From: Chytridium lagenaria
Lineage: Eukaryota; Chytridiomycota; Chytridiomycetes; Chytridiales; Chytridiaceae
DNA length: 64,000 nucleotides
Assembly (NCBI GenBank): GCA_025449115.1
Contig: JAHLKC010000016.1
Span: forward strand, 186,001 to 250,000
Reading direction: 5' to 3'
Numbering within the stretch: the stretch's first letter is position 1; every line of letters starts with the position of its first letter. Below the pieces are notes generated by a model. That model searched no databases. It was not told the DNA's origin and was given only the letters and a program-made list of their open reading frames with translations. This document shows positions 1 through 9,945 of the stretch, one piece after another. The position numbers and the translations under genes were made by a program.

Positions 1-264
1 AATGGAGAAACAAAGAGGTATGGCATACACTTTTCGTTCTTGTTTCCAATTCGTATTAGGCTTGATAAACCTTTCTTATGTACATATATGAGGGGTCAAA
101 GGAATTACACTATGTTTACTTCAGCTAATAATGTTCGCTCCAACTTTACTTTAGCCTTTGCGAAACTTGCATTGTGCACAGAAATAGGGATCAAAGGCAA
201 ATAGAACGGCTAGGGATGACGATATCGAAGGATCTCTAGAAGCGGCTTCTGCAGAATCCAAGCC

Positions 265-672
265 ATGGAAGAAGATATTCCAGGAGAGCCGTGGCTTCCA
301 CTGGGAGTCACTAAATCAGGCCTGATAAACAACGACTTAGGATGCGGCAAAGAAACACCTCCAACGCAATCTTTGGAAGATCTTTCTGCGACGAAACAAG
401 AAACAACGCCATCTCCAAGCGATATGTCAAATGGCCCGATGATGCTCTCGAATCTTCGGCAGCCCACTATGACAGCTAACATGACGCCTCCGCCGTCTCG
501 ATCTGAATTGAGTAAGCGGCCACGAGAAGATGACGATGAAGCGGATGAGAAGAGAGTCAAGTTTGTTCGACATACTTCTGAGGCTCTCGATTCCGTATCC
601 ATGTTTAAGACTTTTAGAAACCTTTACCTCCCTCAATATTTGAGGAGAAACCATCCTTATTATTATCCTTAG
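265..672 (+). CDS. small unknown protein with a KR-rich, acidic segment
   Basis: An open frame of 135 codons starts at an ATG at 265 and ends TAA at 672. I do not recognise a family. The N-terminal half is polar and rich in Ser, Thr and Pro. Around residues 85-100 there is a mixed basic and acidic stretch (SKRPREDDDEADEKRVKF) that resembles a nuclear localisation signal, and the tail is aromatic (YLRRNHPYYYP). It lies about 110 bp upstream of ISY1 on the same strand. An antisense frame of similar length covers the same DNA (210-602), so coding is not certain; the plus frame is preferred because its composition is more protein-like and its stop precedes the ISY1 start cleanly. It could be the last exon of a longer gene. 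Confidence 0.4.
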   Translation: MEEDIPGEPWLPLGVTKSGLINNDLGCGKETPPTQSLEDLSATKQETTPSPSDMSNGPMMLSNLRQPTMTANMTPPPSRSELSKRPREDDDEADEKRVKFVRHTSEALDSVSMFKTFRNLYLPQYLRRNHPYYYP

Positions 673-780
673 CGCAATCGCGTCTCTAACATATCCTTTC
701 CAAATACATATATTCACCATCCACATGCACCATTACACATTATCATTTATTAGCAAAACTTTTTTCAAACTCTACACAAA

Positions 781-1902
781 ATGGTTTACAACTTGACTAT
801 GGATTCCACTCATCCATTCCACAGGCACGAAATGAAGAGAAGGCACAGTCCATGCTGTATCGGTTCCGAGAGGCTCAAGCAGTCGAGCTTGGAGTGCGGA
901 AGTTTGAGAAACGGCCTGCGAGCGCCAACATGGTGGATGATTCAAAGGAGGCCGAGAAATGGAGGAACCATGTCATTCGTGAACTTACAAGAAAGGTCGC
1001 CAAGATTCAAGATTGTGAGTTTTCGTTTGATGGATGATATGCATACTATTTGGGGTTTTGCGGAAGTTGAGGACTTTAAGGCCGTAGATTTCGTTTTTAG
1101 AGGAGTTTTACTGAACCTCTGTTTTTTCTTTGCAGCTTCGTTGAGTGAGCATGAAGTGCGGGATCTGAACGATAACATCAACAAGCTGTTCAGGGAGAAG
1201 AGGGCATGGGAGTATCGAATCAAGGATCTAGGCGGCCCAGATTACAGGGTTCGTTGATTTTTTCACATGCATGACTCTGACATTATATTCTACCAGAGAG
1301 CCCAACCTCGGCTCTTTGATGATACAGGTAGAGAGGTTCCCGGATCACAAGGTTACAGGTAAAAGAGATCTCCTTGGTTTCATATGCTGATGTTTTCATG
1401 GATTAGATATTTTGGGCGAGCAAAAGAATTGCCTGGAGTCAAGGAGCTCTTTGAGCATGAAGGTGACTATTACTTTGGCCTTCTGTTCCACTCTTTCAGA
1501 TTGGGTGTTAATAAATCCTAAAGAAATGGACGAAAAGAGTAAAACGAGGTCGGACATGTTTAGAAGCGTTGATGCGGATTATTATGGATATCGTGATGAA
1601 GATGACGGTAAACTTTTGGAATATGAACGGCAAATATCAGAAGGTGACATATTGATGGTATTTCTTTGGCCTGACGTTTTTCTAGCGGAGAGTGATAAAA
1701 TGGAAGAGGATACAAAAGCTGATGGGGATATTTTGAAGGATTTGATGTTTATCAATCCTATAAAGGTACCGTCTGCACAAGACATGGAGGCATGGTTACT
1801 GCAACGGAGAAAGCAGGTTGGTGATTCTGGGGCTTATTTTTCAGAGCTGACCGCATTTTGCAGGAACTCGTCAACAAATATTTGGGAACAGCGACTGCTT
1901 AA
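781..1902 (+). CDS. ISY1: pre-mRNA splicing factor ISY1
   Basis: ISY1 is a component of the spliceosome-associated Prp19/NTC complex in the nucleus. The first exon is only the ATG (781-783); a 41-bp intron follows and exon 2 opens at 825 with ARNEEKAQSMLYRFREAQ, the hallmark N-terminus of the family. Later exons give EAEKWRNHVIRELTRKVAKI, VRDLNDNINKLFREKRAWE, IKDLGGPDYR, GYRYFGRAKELPGVKELFE and YYGYRDEDDG, matching the family in order. The C-terminus is SAQDMEAWLLQRRKQ joined to ELVNKYLGTATA and a TAA at 1902. There are about eight exons; clear junctions are 1014/1136, 1248/1297, 1358/1407. The middle acidic region after residue about 170 is shorter than in animals, and the junction near 1640-1690 is the least certain. 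A one-codon first exon is unusual and easily missed by gene finders. Confidence 0.93.
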
Positions 1903-2001
1903 TTGCAGTTATACTTATATATATCTTGTATTTATTATACACGCTCGTTTATATAAATTACGTCTTCTTCAAAAACGTTTTCATCACTTTCGCTCGTTCT
2001 T

Positions 2002-2571
2002 TCACCTCCATCTCCCACCCCAAATCAATGCACTTCCGCCCCCAAACCGTCTCCTCACACCCTCGACATCCCCGTCTATCCCAACCTCCAACCCCTCCAC
2101 CAACATCCCAACAACCTGCATCTCCCTCTCATACCCCGCCACCATCCCATCAATCCATCCCGCAATTTCCACAACAACTGGAACGGCCAACGGCCTCAAC
2201 ATCCCTTCATAAGGATCCTTAAACGCCGTCCCCGCCTTTGCAATCGCATCCCGCCTTAAAGCTCCCATCCCCGAATACACGTTCAGCTCCATCCGTTTCA
2301 CGAGTTCACGCATATGGATCACGTTTTCCTCTATCGCTGTGGTTTGTGCACCCACTAAACGGGAAACAAGGTGTGGATCTTTTTCTAGTAATCCAACGGG
2401 AATCGCCCCTTCTTTATTAAGTGAAAGTGTCATGGACCGTTGCATGAGCTGGTTTGAGAGAGCGGTGAGATAGACGGCGCCCTCATCGTGGTATGCGTCC
2501 CATGTCTCCTGCAGCGACTCTAAACGATCCAGCAGCTTCAACGATAAAGCTAGAGTTGGATCATGATCCAT
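2002..2571 (-). CDS. unknown helical protein, possibly CINP-like
   Basis: A 190-residue frame from ATG at 2571 (MDHDPTLALSLKLL) to the stop at 2002. The sequence is predicted mostly helical, with a Leu-rich N-terminal segment (LLDRLESLQETWDAYHDEG), a central ELVKRMELNVYSGMGALRR stretch and a C-terminal helix containing YEREMQVVGMLVEGLEV. The order and spacing of these blocks loosely recall CINP (CDK2-interacting protein), but this is a weak visual match and not an assignment. The last residues after about 185 are low quality (GGGSALIWGGRWR), so the true C-terminus may lie in another exon. The gene is divergent from the DUF985 gene, with only 37 bp between the two start codons. An upstream in-frame non-ATG extension to 2631 would overlap that neighbour and is not favoured. 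Confidence 0.5.
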   Translation of the reverse strand: MDHDPTLALSLKLLDRLESLQETWDAYHDEGAVYLTALSNQLMQRSMTLSLNKEGAIPVGLLEKDPHLVSRLVGAQTTAIEENVIHMRELVKRMELNVYSGMGALRRDAIAKAGTAFKDPYEGMLRPLAVPVVVEIAGWIDGMVAGYEREMQVVGMLVEGLEVGIDGDVEGVRRRFGGGSALIWGGRWR

Positions 2572-2608
2572 AGTTACACCGTTTTTAACCCTGCTCGGAC
2601 TATTGCAA
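2572..2608. promoter_or_regulatory. 37-bp divergent promoter region
   Basis: This short gap separates the start codons of two divergent genes (minus start 2571, plus start 2609). Both promoters and 5' leaders must overlap each other or the neighbouring coding sequence. No TATA box is visible. Position inferred only from the two start codons. Confidence 0.4.
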
Positions 2609-3119
2609 ATGGATGGGGACGCTCTTATCAAGAGGTTCGACCTGCTCCCTCACGTTGAAGGCGGCTATTACCGTCAAGTCTATAGATCCACCGACGTCAT
2701 CAATCCATCCACCCTCCCCTCCCGTTTCGAAGGTACCCACGAAAGAGTCTTCAGCACCTCCATCTACTTCCTCCTCAGGCGCGGTGACAAGAGCCATCTC
2801 CACCGTCTCAAATCCGACGAAACCTGGCATTTCTATCACGGGGACGCTTTAAAAGTCGTCATGCTGGATGAAACCACCAAAAAACTTCAAAGTGTGATTC
2901 TTGGGACCAAGTTTGAGGATGGGGAGGTGCCCCAGTTCACTGTGCCTGCGGGAGTGTGGTTTGGATCCGTGTCCACGGGTGCGTATTCGTTTGTGGGGTG
3001 TACGGTTGCGCCTGGATTTGAGTTTGCGGATTTTGAGATGGCGGAACGGGGGAAGATGGGGGAGGTTTTTGGGGGCTAAGGAGGAGGTAGCGGAGATGAT
3101 TGAGTTTTTGACGAGATAG
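2609..3119 (+). CDS. DUF985-type cupin protein, with a frame break near the C-terminus
   Basis: The protein starts MDGDALIKRFDLLPHVEGGY and has the DUF985 (cupin_5) landmarks: EGGYYRQVYRS, the STSIYFLLRRGDKSHLHRL strand pair, DETWHFYHGD, PQFTVPAGVWFGS and VGCTVAPGFEFADFEMA. Members form a small beta-barrel; in bacteria and fungi their substrate is unsettled. In the uninterrupted frame the protein stops at 3079, just inside the usual last helix. If one G of the run at 3071-3075 is dropped, the frame continues AKEEVAEMIEFLTR to a stop at 3119, which matches the normal family end. The break is therefore most likely a one-base assembly error. The ATG at 2609 is chosen over a TTG six bases upstream. 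Confidence 0.85.
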
Positions 3120-3699
3120 TTATGGGTTTTCGTAATTACAGCCATCATAAAATTATGTTGGGATGATGCAATGGTTTATTCTCTTATCTCGGTCAAATCA
3201 TTCAATTCCTTCCTCGTTCGTTTTTGATTAGACATTACCTTTCTTGTTTCTTTTGTTGGATGGTGACGTTTGTATTGCATTATTACGCTTTCTTGTACAT
3301 CGAGTTCCTGTTTACTATTGAGTCGTTTAAGATGGATTCTTATGAGCCAATGATGCAAAATGTATGATTGTTTCAAGCTTAATGTGGATATCACAGAGAT
3401 GGCAAGAGAACAAACTTGCGTATAAGTGCGGGAAAGACGGCATGGCATGCAAACAAAGTTAGTTTGCCGTTTACAGCCTTCAGTCTCTCTTTCTATTTGA
3501 TATATCAAAATTATTTCAGTAATTCGAGTCGAGTCAGACTAGCGATGAGAGTCTACAGTTAAAAATATATTCTGTCAATCCATATATCACCAGTGCTATT
3601 CTATGTGTTCGCACAATAATGCAAACGTCGAATTAAAAAGAAAGATAACAATCCCCGTCCATATCCAAAACATTACAATTGACCGGACCATGTCCCCGG
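3120..3699. other. intergenic, no gene seen
   Basis: AT-rich spacer between the convergent DUF985 and Cue1-like genes. A minus-strand frame at 3176-3508 has no recognisable motif and a composition unlike the neighbouring proteins. Probably holds the two 3' untranslated regions. Confidence 0.6.
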
Positions 3700-4348
3700 T
3701 TAATCTGACTTCAACGAAACATCAACCGTCCCAGTCTCCTCTCTTCCCTTCTTCAACTTCTCTCTTGCCTTCATAACCATCATCTCCTTCCTCGCCCTCA
3801 AGTTCGCCTCTCTCTCCTCTTTTGTCGGCTGCCATACTTTCTCTTGAACAGTTGGCATAGGCACAGAATCATCCTTTATGAAATTCCGTAACGGGTTGGC
3901 AACGACTCCGATCTTGGCACTCGCAGGTGATGGTGTGGGATCAGGTGGAGGCTTCACACATTTCAGTATACTAGTGTGGATGTGAGTCTTACTGGAACGA
4001 GTGATCCTGAAAGTATATTTTCGCAGGTGGCTTCCACACTTCCTGTCATCCCAAGATCGGCTTCGATGATGTGACGAGGGAAGTTGGGGAACATGTTTAA
4101 CACTGTGTCAACCTAAACCGTAACATGAGCAATACTGGCGATTTAATGTATCTCACCTGTGCTGGAGAAACGGGATATCTTCTCGGCGGTGCTCTCCCCC
4201 TCTGTGTTCTAGCCGCCGCACCCGCATTCGGCTGCCCACCTTCAAAATTCAACATTCATACCAAAAGTCTCGTTTACCTCCAAAGATGAAACGAAGGACA
4301 AAGAAGAGGACAACGAGCGAAACAATCAGCGTGACTGAATCCGCCATG
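3700..4348 (-). CDS. Cue1-like ER membrane protein with CUE domain
   Basis: Four exons can be joined. Exon 1 (ATG at 4348) encodes MADSVTLIVSLVVLFFVLRF, one hydrophobic N-terminal membrane anchor. A Gly/Pro/Arg-rich linker follows, then a CUE domain: VDTVLNMFPNFPRHIIEADL followed by GMTGSVEATCENILSG, with the MFP and the LL-type end motif region of ubiquitin-binding CUE domains. The C-terminal part contains WQPTKEEREANLRARKEMMV and KAREKLKKGREE, a charged helix at the position where yeast Cue1 has its Ubc7-binding region. By family knowledge such proteins recruit an E2 enzyme to the ER membrane for ER-associated degradation; E2 binding here is inferred from layout only. Introns are 35-50 bp. 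The gene is divergent from Yippee, with start codons 72 bp apart. Confidence 0.85.
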
Positions 4349-4420
4349 CTTGGAAAAGGTCTGATCAAACTTTCAATTTTTCTCTATGTTGGTGGCCCGT
4401 GCATTTTGCTGACGAGGTTG
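4349..4420. promoter_or_regulatory. 72-bp divergent promoter region
   Basis: Gap between the start codons of the Cue1-like gene (minus) and the Yippee gene (plus). It must hold both transcription starts or they lie inside the opposite gene. No TATA box was identified. Confidence 0.4.
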
Positions 4421-4852
4421 ATGATGCCAATGGATGAGGAATATCTTGATGACCCCAACAGAATCTACGCATGTAGAGTATGCAATGCGCATATCGCAAA
4501 GCATGATGATATAGTATCAAAAGTGACCTGCACGACTTGTTTCGTCCTAACAATGTTAAGGCTTTTCAAGGACGTCATGGTAGAGCATACCTCGTCAAGA
4601 ACACCCACAACGTGGTGGTTGGACAGAATGAAGATAGGCTACTCATGACCGGGCTGCATACTGTTGCGGATATCAGTTGTAAGAGTTGTGGGACGGGAGT
4701 GGGTGGAAATATGTGTATGCCTTTGAGACGAGTCAGAAGTACAAGGAGAACACGTACATTGTGGAAGTGAGTTTGGTTTAAATGGGATATCAGTTGCTAA
4801 TAGGTTTTAGAAGACGAGGATTGCGAAAGAGAATTTGTGGGAGTTTGAATAG
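4421..4852 (+). CDS. Yippee family zinc-binding protein, with a frame break
   Basis: Exon 1 carries YACRVCNAHIAKHDDIVSK with the first CxxC. A 38-bp intron containing CCTAAC follows, then AFQGRHGRAYLVKNTHNVVV, LLMTGLHTVADISCKSCGTG with the second CxxC, and in the next frame WKYVYAFETSQKYKENTYIV; a last small exon encodes KTRIAKENLWEFE and TAG at 4852. These are the complete Yippee/YPEL landmarks; the fold is a single beta-sheet domain closed by one zinc. A base is missing between GTG and TGG around 4697-4706, since the usual GWKY is split over two frames. The start is placed at the ATG cluster 4421-4430; a longer open frame upstream to 4286 overlaps the first exon of the gene on the other strand and is not favoured. 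Cellular role in fungi is poorly known (yeast MOH1 is the counterpart). Confidence 0.9.
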
Positions 4853-4991
4853 TGGGCGTTACGTTGAAGCGTGTAGTATTGTATTTATGTGTATAATGTT
4901 TAGTTTGAGAATACATTTCAGGAAAGTGGATTATTAAACCATGTTATTAGATGAAATATGAGTTTGACTGAAGTCAGTATAAGTCAATAAG

Positions 4992-6592
4992 TTAAACCCT
5001 TTTTGCTCGCTTCAAATTGTCATGAAGCTCCTGCAGCACTTCAGCTGTTTCCTCCGGCGAAGTAATCCAAGTCGTGCAAGCACAACTCCTCGTCAAAATA
5101 TCATTACCAGTCGACAAAAACTGATCTCCGACATGCAAAGTCTCATGCGGCAACGTTTTTAAATAATCCTGAAGAATCTTAACACCAATCAACTTGTTGC
5201 CGATATCAAGCCAGGCATCTGACCCTCCATTGAATGCGCAGAACGGGAGTGGAGTGTAGTCATTATTTTCGTCAATGTTGCTGAGGGTGTCCACCGAGGT
5301 TGATACGGACATGCCGCCATTAACTTTTCGCCGCTTTATGCGTTGAGCGTGTTGGTAATTGTTGAGCCTCCTCTGCGCGGCAAGAACAAACTCGTCTAGT
5401 TGCTCACGAGAGAGACGGTCAGACCCGCCCTTTGAAATAACACCAAGAGCTCGTTCCTTTCGGAGGATAGTGACACGTTCCAATAATCCCATGTCACCTG
5501 CCACTTCCTTCATGCAGCTTTCTCCAACATCAAGGAGCTCCTTAATTTGGTTCTTCGCAGTAGACCATTTACGAACATTAGCGGGCTGGTACTTTTCTTC
5601 AGGGAGATAAACCAAGTGATTGATGGAGGGATCAAAGTAAAACAAGTAGTTACCTAAAACCATTAATCAATGCAGAAAAGTGTATAAACTCACATTCTCC
5701 TCCCATAACATAAAATCGTCCACGTTGTTCGGGTGTCAAATCTGACTTTGAAATCCCCTCAAGCAGACCAGACAGTCTCTGTTCGTACCTTAGGGCGTCA
5801 CCAGCATAACCAGCAGCCGTTACGATAGCCACAAAAATGTCCGCCCGCAGAAGTGCGACAATCCGTTCGACGAGAATTGAATCATGGGCAAAGTCGGCTC
5901 CATCCGCGTACAAAGTCATATCCCCATCGAATGTAATTAAACGAAGGCTAGGAGCGATAGCAGAGACTTGAGCAGAGTTAAGAATGTGACGAATATCGTT
6001 GAATGAGGGGGGTACAAAGCGGCGTGCGGATATCGCACGCTTCTTATTCAAAATGAGAAAACTTTCGCGAAGCGGGAGTGGCGTGAAGAAACGACCGATG
6101 CTGGGGACCAGTTGAGCAAGGCGAGAAAGTTCAGGGAGACCAGCTGTCAGATCTATCAATAAATAATAACCAACAAGCACTCAACTGTTTTGATGCAAAA
6201 TGTGATCAAGAACAAGCCCTTCAATACACTCCAAAACCTCACAGTACCGTTTGATGTTCAAATCTTGATCCACATATTCCAGGCCTGCCAAACTACCCTC
6301 CGTCAACGTTCTTTTCATAGCATGGCCCGACGTTGAGGTTTCAGTTAATCCAAAAAGATCAGATGACGATGAGGTTGCGCTTTCAGATAGTCCGAGGCGC
6401 TCTTTCACGAATTCTGGAGCCTCTGCCGCTGAAAGGGAAGAAGATGTCGGACGAGATGACTTGGGACGGGCGTGAAGAATGAATGGGGTGAGGAGAAGCG
6501 ATTTGATGAATTCGATGAAGCTGAACAGTGGAATTTTTTTTTAACAAAGGTACTGAATATGAACCAATACTCACGCATCGCGCTTATGGGCT
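4992..6592 (-). CDS. ISN1: IMP-specific 5'-nucleotidase ISN1
   Basis: ISN1 hydrolyses IMP to inosine in the cytosol. The order of motifs follows the yeast protein: HKRDAFIEFIKSLLLTPFIL, LAQLVPSIGRFFTPLPL, ISARRFVPPSFNDIRHILNS, the phosphatase motif LRLITFDGDMTLYADG (catalytic Asp pair), VAIVTAAGYAGDALRYEQRL, FYVMGGECNYLFYFDP, FCAFNGGSDAWLDIGNKLIG and ETLHVGDQFLSTGND. Exons on the minus strand run 6592-6575 (an 18-base microexon), 6519 down to about 6183, about 6146 down to 5698, and about 5654 down to 4992. The true N-terminus (the usual YRVEY stretch, roughly 10-15 residues) lies upstream of 6592 and I could not place it; another frame break or a short exon may hide it. Introns are short with TAG acceptors. 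Confidence 0.9.
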
Positions 6593-7274
6593 CTGTGATG
6601 AAAAAATATTTAATATCAAGGAGGGTTACTTTGATTAAAAGGATTTCAAGAAGAGAATGTGCTGGGAAGGAATGCCCGTCTTCAAACAATCCTTTCGGTC
6701 TTCATCTCAAACCATCGTGAAGGATGATGCAATCATCGCGGAAACCGAAACAATTCAAATAGCACAAAGGGGGCAAGAGTCCACCGGTAGTGGGACACAG
6801 CCTTCACATCAATGCGGCATTGAAAATGTTTCTGAGCCCTTCATTGACCAGCACATTCCTGATGGTTCAAGATCCCAGGAAAAGGATATCAGAAGTATCT
6901 GTTTGAATGATCATCACTAGACGAGCACTCAAAAGTTTCATTCGGGATGTATGGGATGACGCCGAGATCATGTTTCGTACCTGAGAGCGTAGGTGGTTGC
7001 GTAGAGAGAGTGAGACATGCCGTTACGATCTCGGGACCAGAGACGAAAAATCAACTTGTAAAAAGTTTTCTGCTGCAGCATACATACCACGTTTGGGCTT
7101 TTTGAAACGGTGTTCTTATTTACTGACTTTTCATTTAAACGAATGCAAGTTAAAACAAATATTGTGCAATTATACAGTGGTGTGAAAAACGATGTGTGGG
7201 GATCAGATACAGTGAGTGAAGGATGAAATTGACCAAAAAACAAAAAAATCACAACAAAGCACAAGAGTGGAATG
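6593..7274. other. spacer between ISN1 and the arrestin gene
   Basis: This stretch should contain the missing first ISN1 exon and its promoter, and the 3' end of the arrestin transcript. A plus-strand frame of 88 codons at 6657-6920 (MCWEGMPVFKQSF... ending CLNDHH) is polar and has no recognisable domain; it overlaps the ISN1 5' region in antisense. I do not annotate it as a gene. Confidence 0.4.
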
Positions 7275-9537
7275 TTAAGGAGAAGCCTCATCTTCTCCCA
7301 TCGTATCAAGGGCAACTGCCGAGTCCTTGTTTCTCAACGGTGACCTTTTAAAATCTGGAGATGGACTAGAGTCCACCTCCAAAGTCTTTGAGGAAGAAGA
7401 GAACGTTGTTGGTGAGAAAGTAACCCTCGGCGTCTCCGTAGCTCTACGCTGCCGGATATCCTCAAAGCCACCGGCTTCTTCGAGTCTTGATTCAAGGACT
7501 TCGTTATCGCAGTTGACCGGATTAGACTCATTAGTTGATGCGTCCATAGCAGGACGCGGAAGAGACTGCATTCTTAGCAATTCAGTAGTGGCGGGTATTA
7601 AAGAGTTTCTGGAACTTTCTTCAAATGGCTCAACCACCTCACTGTCTTCATCTCCTTCGCTGTCCGTTTCCACAAATTGCGGGTTAAGAGCCGGTATACA
7701 ATCACCAACTGAGGTAGTTGTACCAATAATTCCCACCGGCGAAGTAGGTATGGAGAGATGGCCGGTCGACTCTTCAATTATCACACTGTTCAAGCTCCGG
7801 TTCTGCGAGTTCGATCGTAGTAACCTTGCTCCCTCGAGCGGGTTAGCATCAACAGCATGCTGCCGTCTTCGATACATTGACGAGTAGGACGACGTTGAGT
7901 TGACTGAAAGGCCACGACGCCGGGTCCTAACTGGCTCATCTCTGACATCCTCCTCGTCGCCAAACCGCAGAGGTTCAACTACGACAATCATTCCAGAGGT
8001 TGGCCGAGAAACAGTGGTCGCGACACTTCTTCGTCTGTAAGGGGAAGATTGAGTGGATGTGTTATGATCCTGGCTAAGAAGGGGAGGATAGTAAACGGGG
8101 AGGGTGTCCATGCTCTCCCTTCCTCCTGCTCCAAAGTCCGGCAACGTTGATGGGAACCCTGCGATAGTGATCGGAATAATAAGTTTTCGAGGTTTTGCGA
8201 AGCGTTGATTTGTGGATATCTTGACAATAAGAGTGTGGGTGACTTCAAGGTTCGAAGTTTTAATGGAGGGCGAAAAAACGGTTGTCGAGGGAATAGGGAA
8301 GTTGATGATGCGGCGAATGTGACGGGTTTGAGCGGGGAAAGTTTCTGTAAATGTAAGACGATGAACGCGCTCCGTGTTTGGTCCACGAGTTCTAAACAGT
8401 AGAAGTTAGCACTACAAAAAAGTAAAAACAATAGCGTGATTTACTCACTCTGAGCCGGTTTTATAGGTCACAGGACTGCTTCATGTAAACATCACGAAGA
8501 ACCGCTCCGGAGGCAGAGTGGTTCAATATATCCAATGTCACAGGCATTATTTCCTCAGATGAAAATGCGCCTTTCGGAACAGAAAGGGACGCATCTAAAT
8601 ACCCTGTTCTCCAAAGCCAAAGTCCGACTGGGATGTGCAATTTTGATTCGGTAGGAGCTTGATATAATGAGTCAGCCGCGTCCACAGTCGACGGGATCGT
8701 TAAAATAGTCGAGCATGTCTTTATGCTAGAATTTGGCCTTGCGAGTATCCCAGTAATTTCATATTTAACTCTACCAAAGTTACCCTAAATAGTATTTAAT
8801 GCAACGAGAAAGATAATCAAGCTAACCTCGAATGATGCAGGTAAGGTTGCCAACGGCACTCTGAAACTGAAGGGATAGACATAATCTCCTGGTTCTAAAG
8901 GAATCCTTTCTTCTTCGCCAGCTGATCCCAATACTGTTTGAAGCTCCTTAAAGATGACGGTAGTGGAGGATGCAGAAGAAATAGAGTTTTCCTTCCTAGA
9001 CATTCGAGTAGTCACTGTTCCCGAGAAGCGAAGGCGAAGAATGCGAACGATAATAGGTTGGACCACCCGTAGAGAAACATAGCCTTAACCAATAAGATTA
9101 GACTGGGAACGCCAATGTTAGATAATTAAAAAAATCCTACCATCAATGCGTTGACCGGGCATGAAAATTGTGCGGTTATCATCCAGTCCTATCTCAAATT
9201 GAGAAATCCTCTTCCGGGATCGTCTCAACCTGTCAGTAACAAACTGAAGCTGAGGAAAGCCATGCACAGTATCTCTTGGAGCTTCGGCAGTGACAACATT
9301 CGCAGTAACAACTCCCGTTGGTATATTGTTGGCTGTCATAGAGCTGTCAGCGGAAAACGTGCTGCCTTGCGAAAGAACATCTCCTTCCTGACTCGGACTC
9401 GGCTGTTCCAAAGTTGTTTGCATATTCGCCTCCATGGCGGATGGATGTACATTAACAACAGAAACGGAGGAAGAAGATGAAGCCGCTTCGTCCACCTGCA
9501 GATGGGAAGAGCTAGAATTGGTTATGCCCGTTGTCAT
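7275..9537 (-). CDS. alpha-arrestin (ART-like) adaptor
   Basis: The protein has an arrestin fold in the N-terminal half and a long disordered tail. N-domain landmarks: FEIGLDDNRTIFMPGQRIDG, VVQPIIVRILRLRFSGTVTT, EPGDYVYPFSFRVPLATLPA and GNFGRVKYEITGILARPN. C-domain: LWLWRTGYLDASLSVPKGAF, VTLDILNHSASGAV, HIRRIINFPIPSTTVF and VTHTLIVKISTNQRFAKPRK followed by PITIAGFPST. The tail (about residues 420 to the end, 7275-8144) is Ser/Pro/Glu-rich. A PPVY-like element occurs as LPVYYPPLL near the start of the tail, the type of motif that recruits Rsp5/Nedd4 ligases in this family. In fungi such adaptors direct ubiquitination and endocytosis of plasma-membrane transporters. A one-base break sits near 8465-8478, where the frame must shift to continue VTYKTGSE. 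Start taken at ATG 9537 (MTTGITNSSSS). Confidence 0.85.
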
Positions 9538-9945
9538 CCTGTTCCGCTTCTGTGTTTGAAGAGCTCTTCTCTGTCTTGCCTGTGCAGTCAAACAGCAGTG
9601 AATGTATATGCAGTCCAGTCTCCAGACTATCCCTTCTACCGCAGGAGATGCTTCCAAGATATTGTGTGCTTTCACCAGGTTGACGTTCAGCGTCGAATGG
9701 TGGCTGTTGGGTCTTAGAGCCGCAACTTTTTTTTTGAAACAAAGCCCCTTCAAATTCCTGAAGCTCGCATTTCTTATATTTGTCAACTACGGTAATTACA
9801 AGCCCGATAAAAAGGCATTACTCGATATCAGCGTACTGGACATAACCAAATTTATACAAATCTTACGGGGATACGTAAGAAGGCTTGCTGCGGCGGATAC
9901 TTGATCTTACGTAAATCGTGTTCAGCAGATCCCTCGTTGCCCACC

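Noticed and set aside
3065..3119. Programmed frameshifting in DUF985 and other genes
   Set aside because: The break sites lack a common slippery heptamer or shifty stop, and occur in both directions, which fits assembly error better.
4286..4420. Upstream extension of the Yippee open frame
   Set aside because: It overlaps the first exon of the Cue1-like gene on the other strand and has no homology to Yippee N-termini.
7327..7887. 186-codon plus-strand frame over the arrestin tail
   Set aside because: Exact antisense of the Ser-rich arrestin C-terminus; long antisense frames are expected opposite such codon use.
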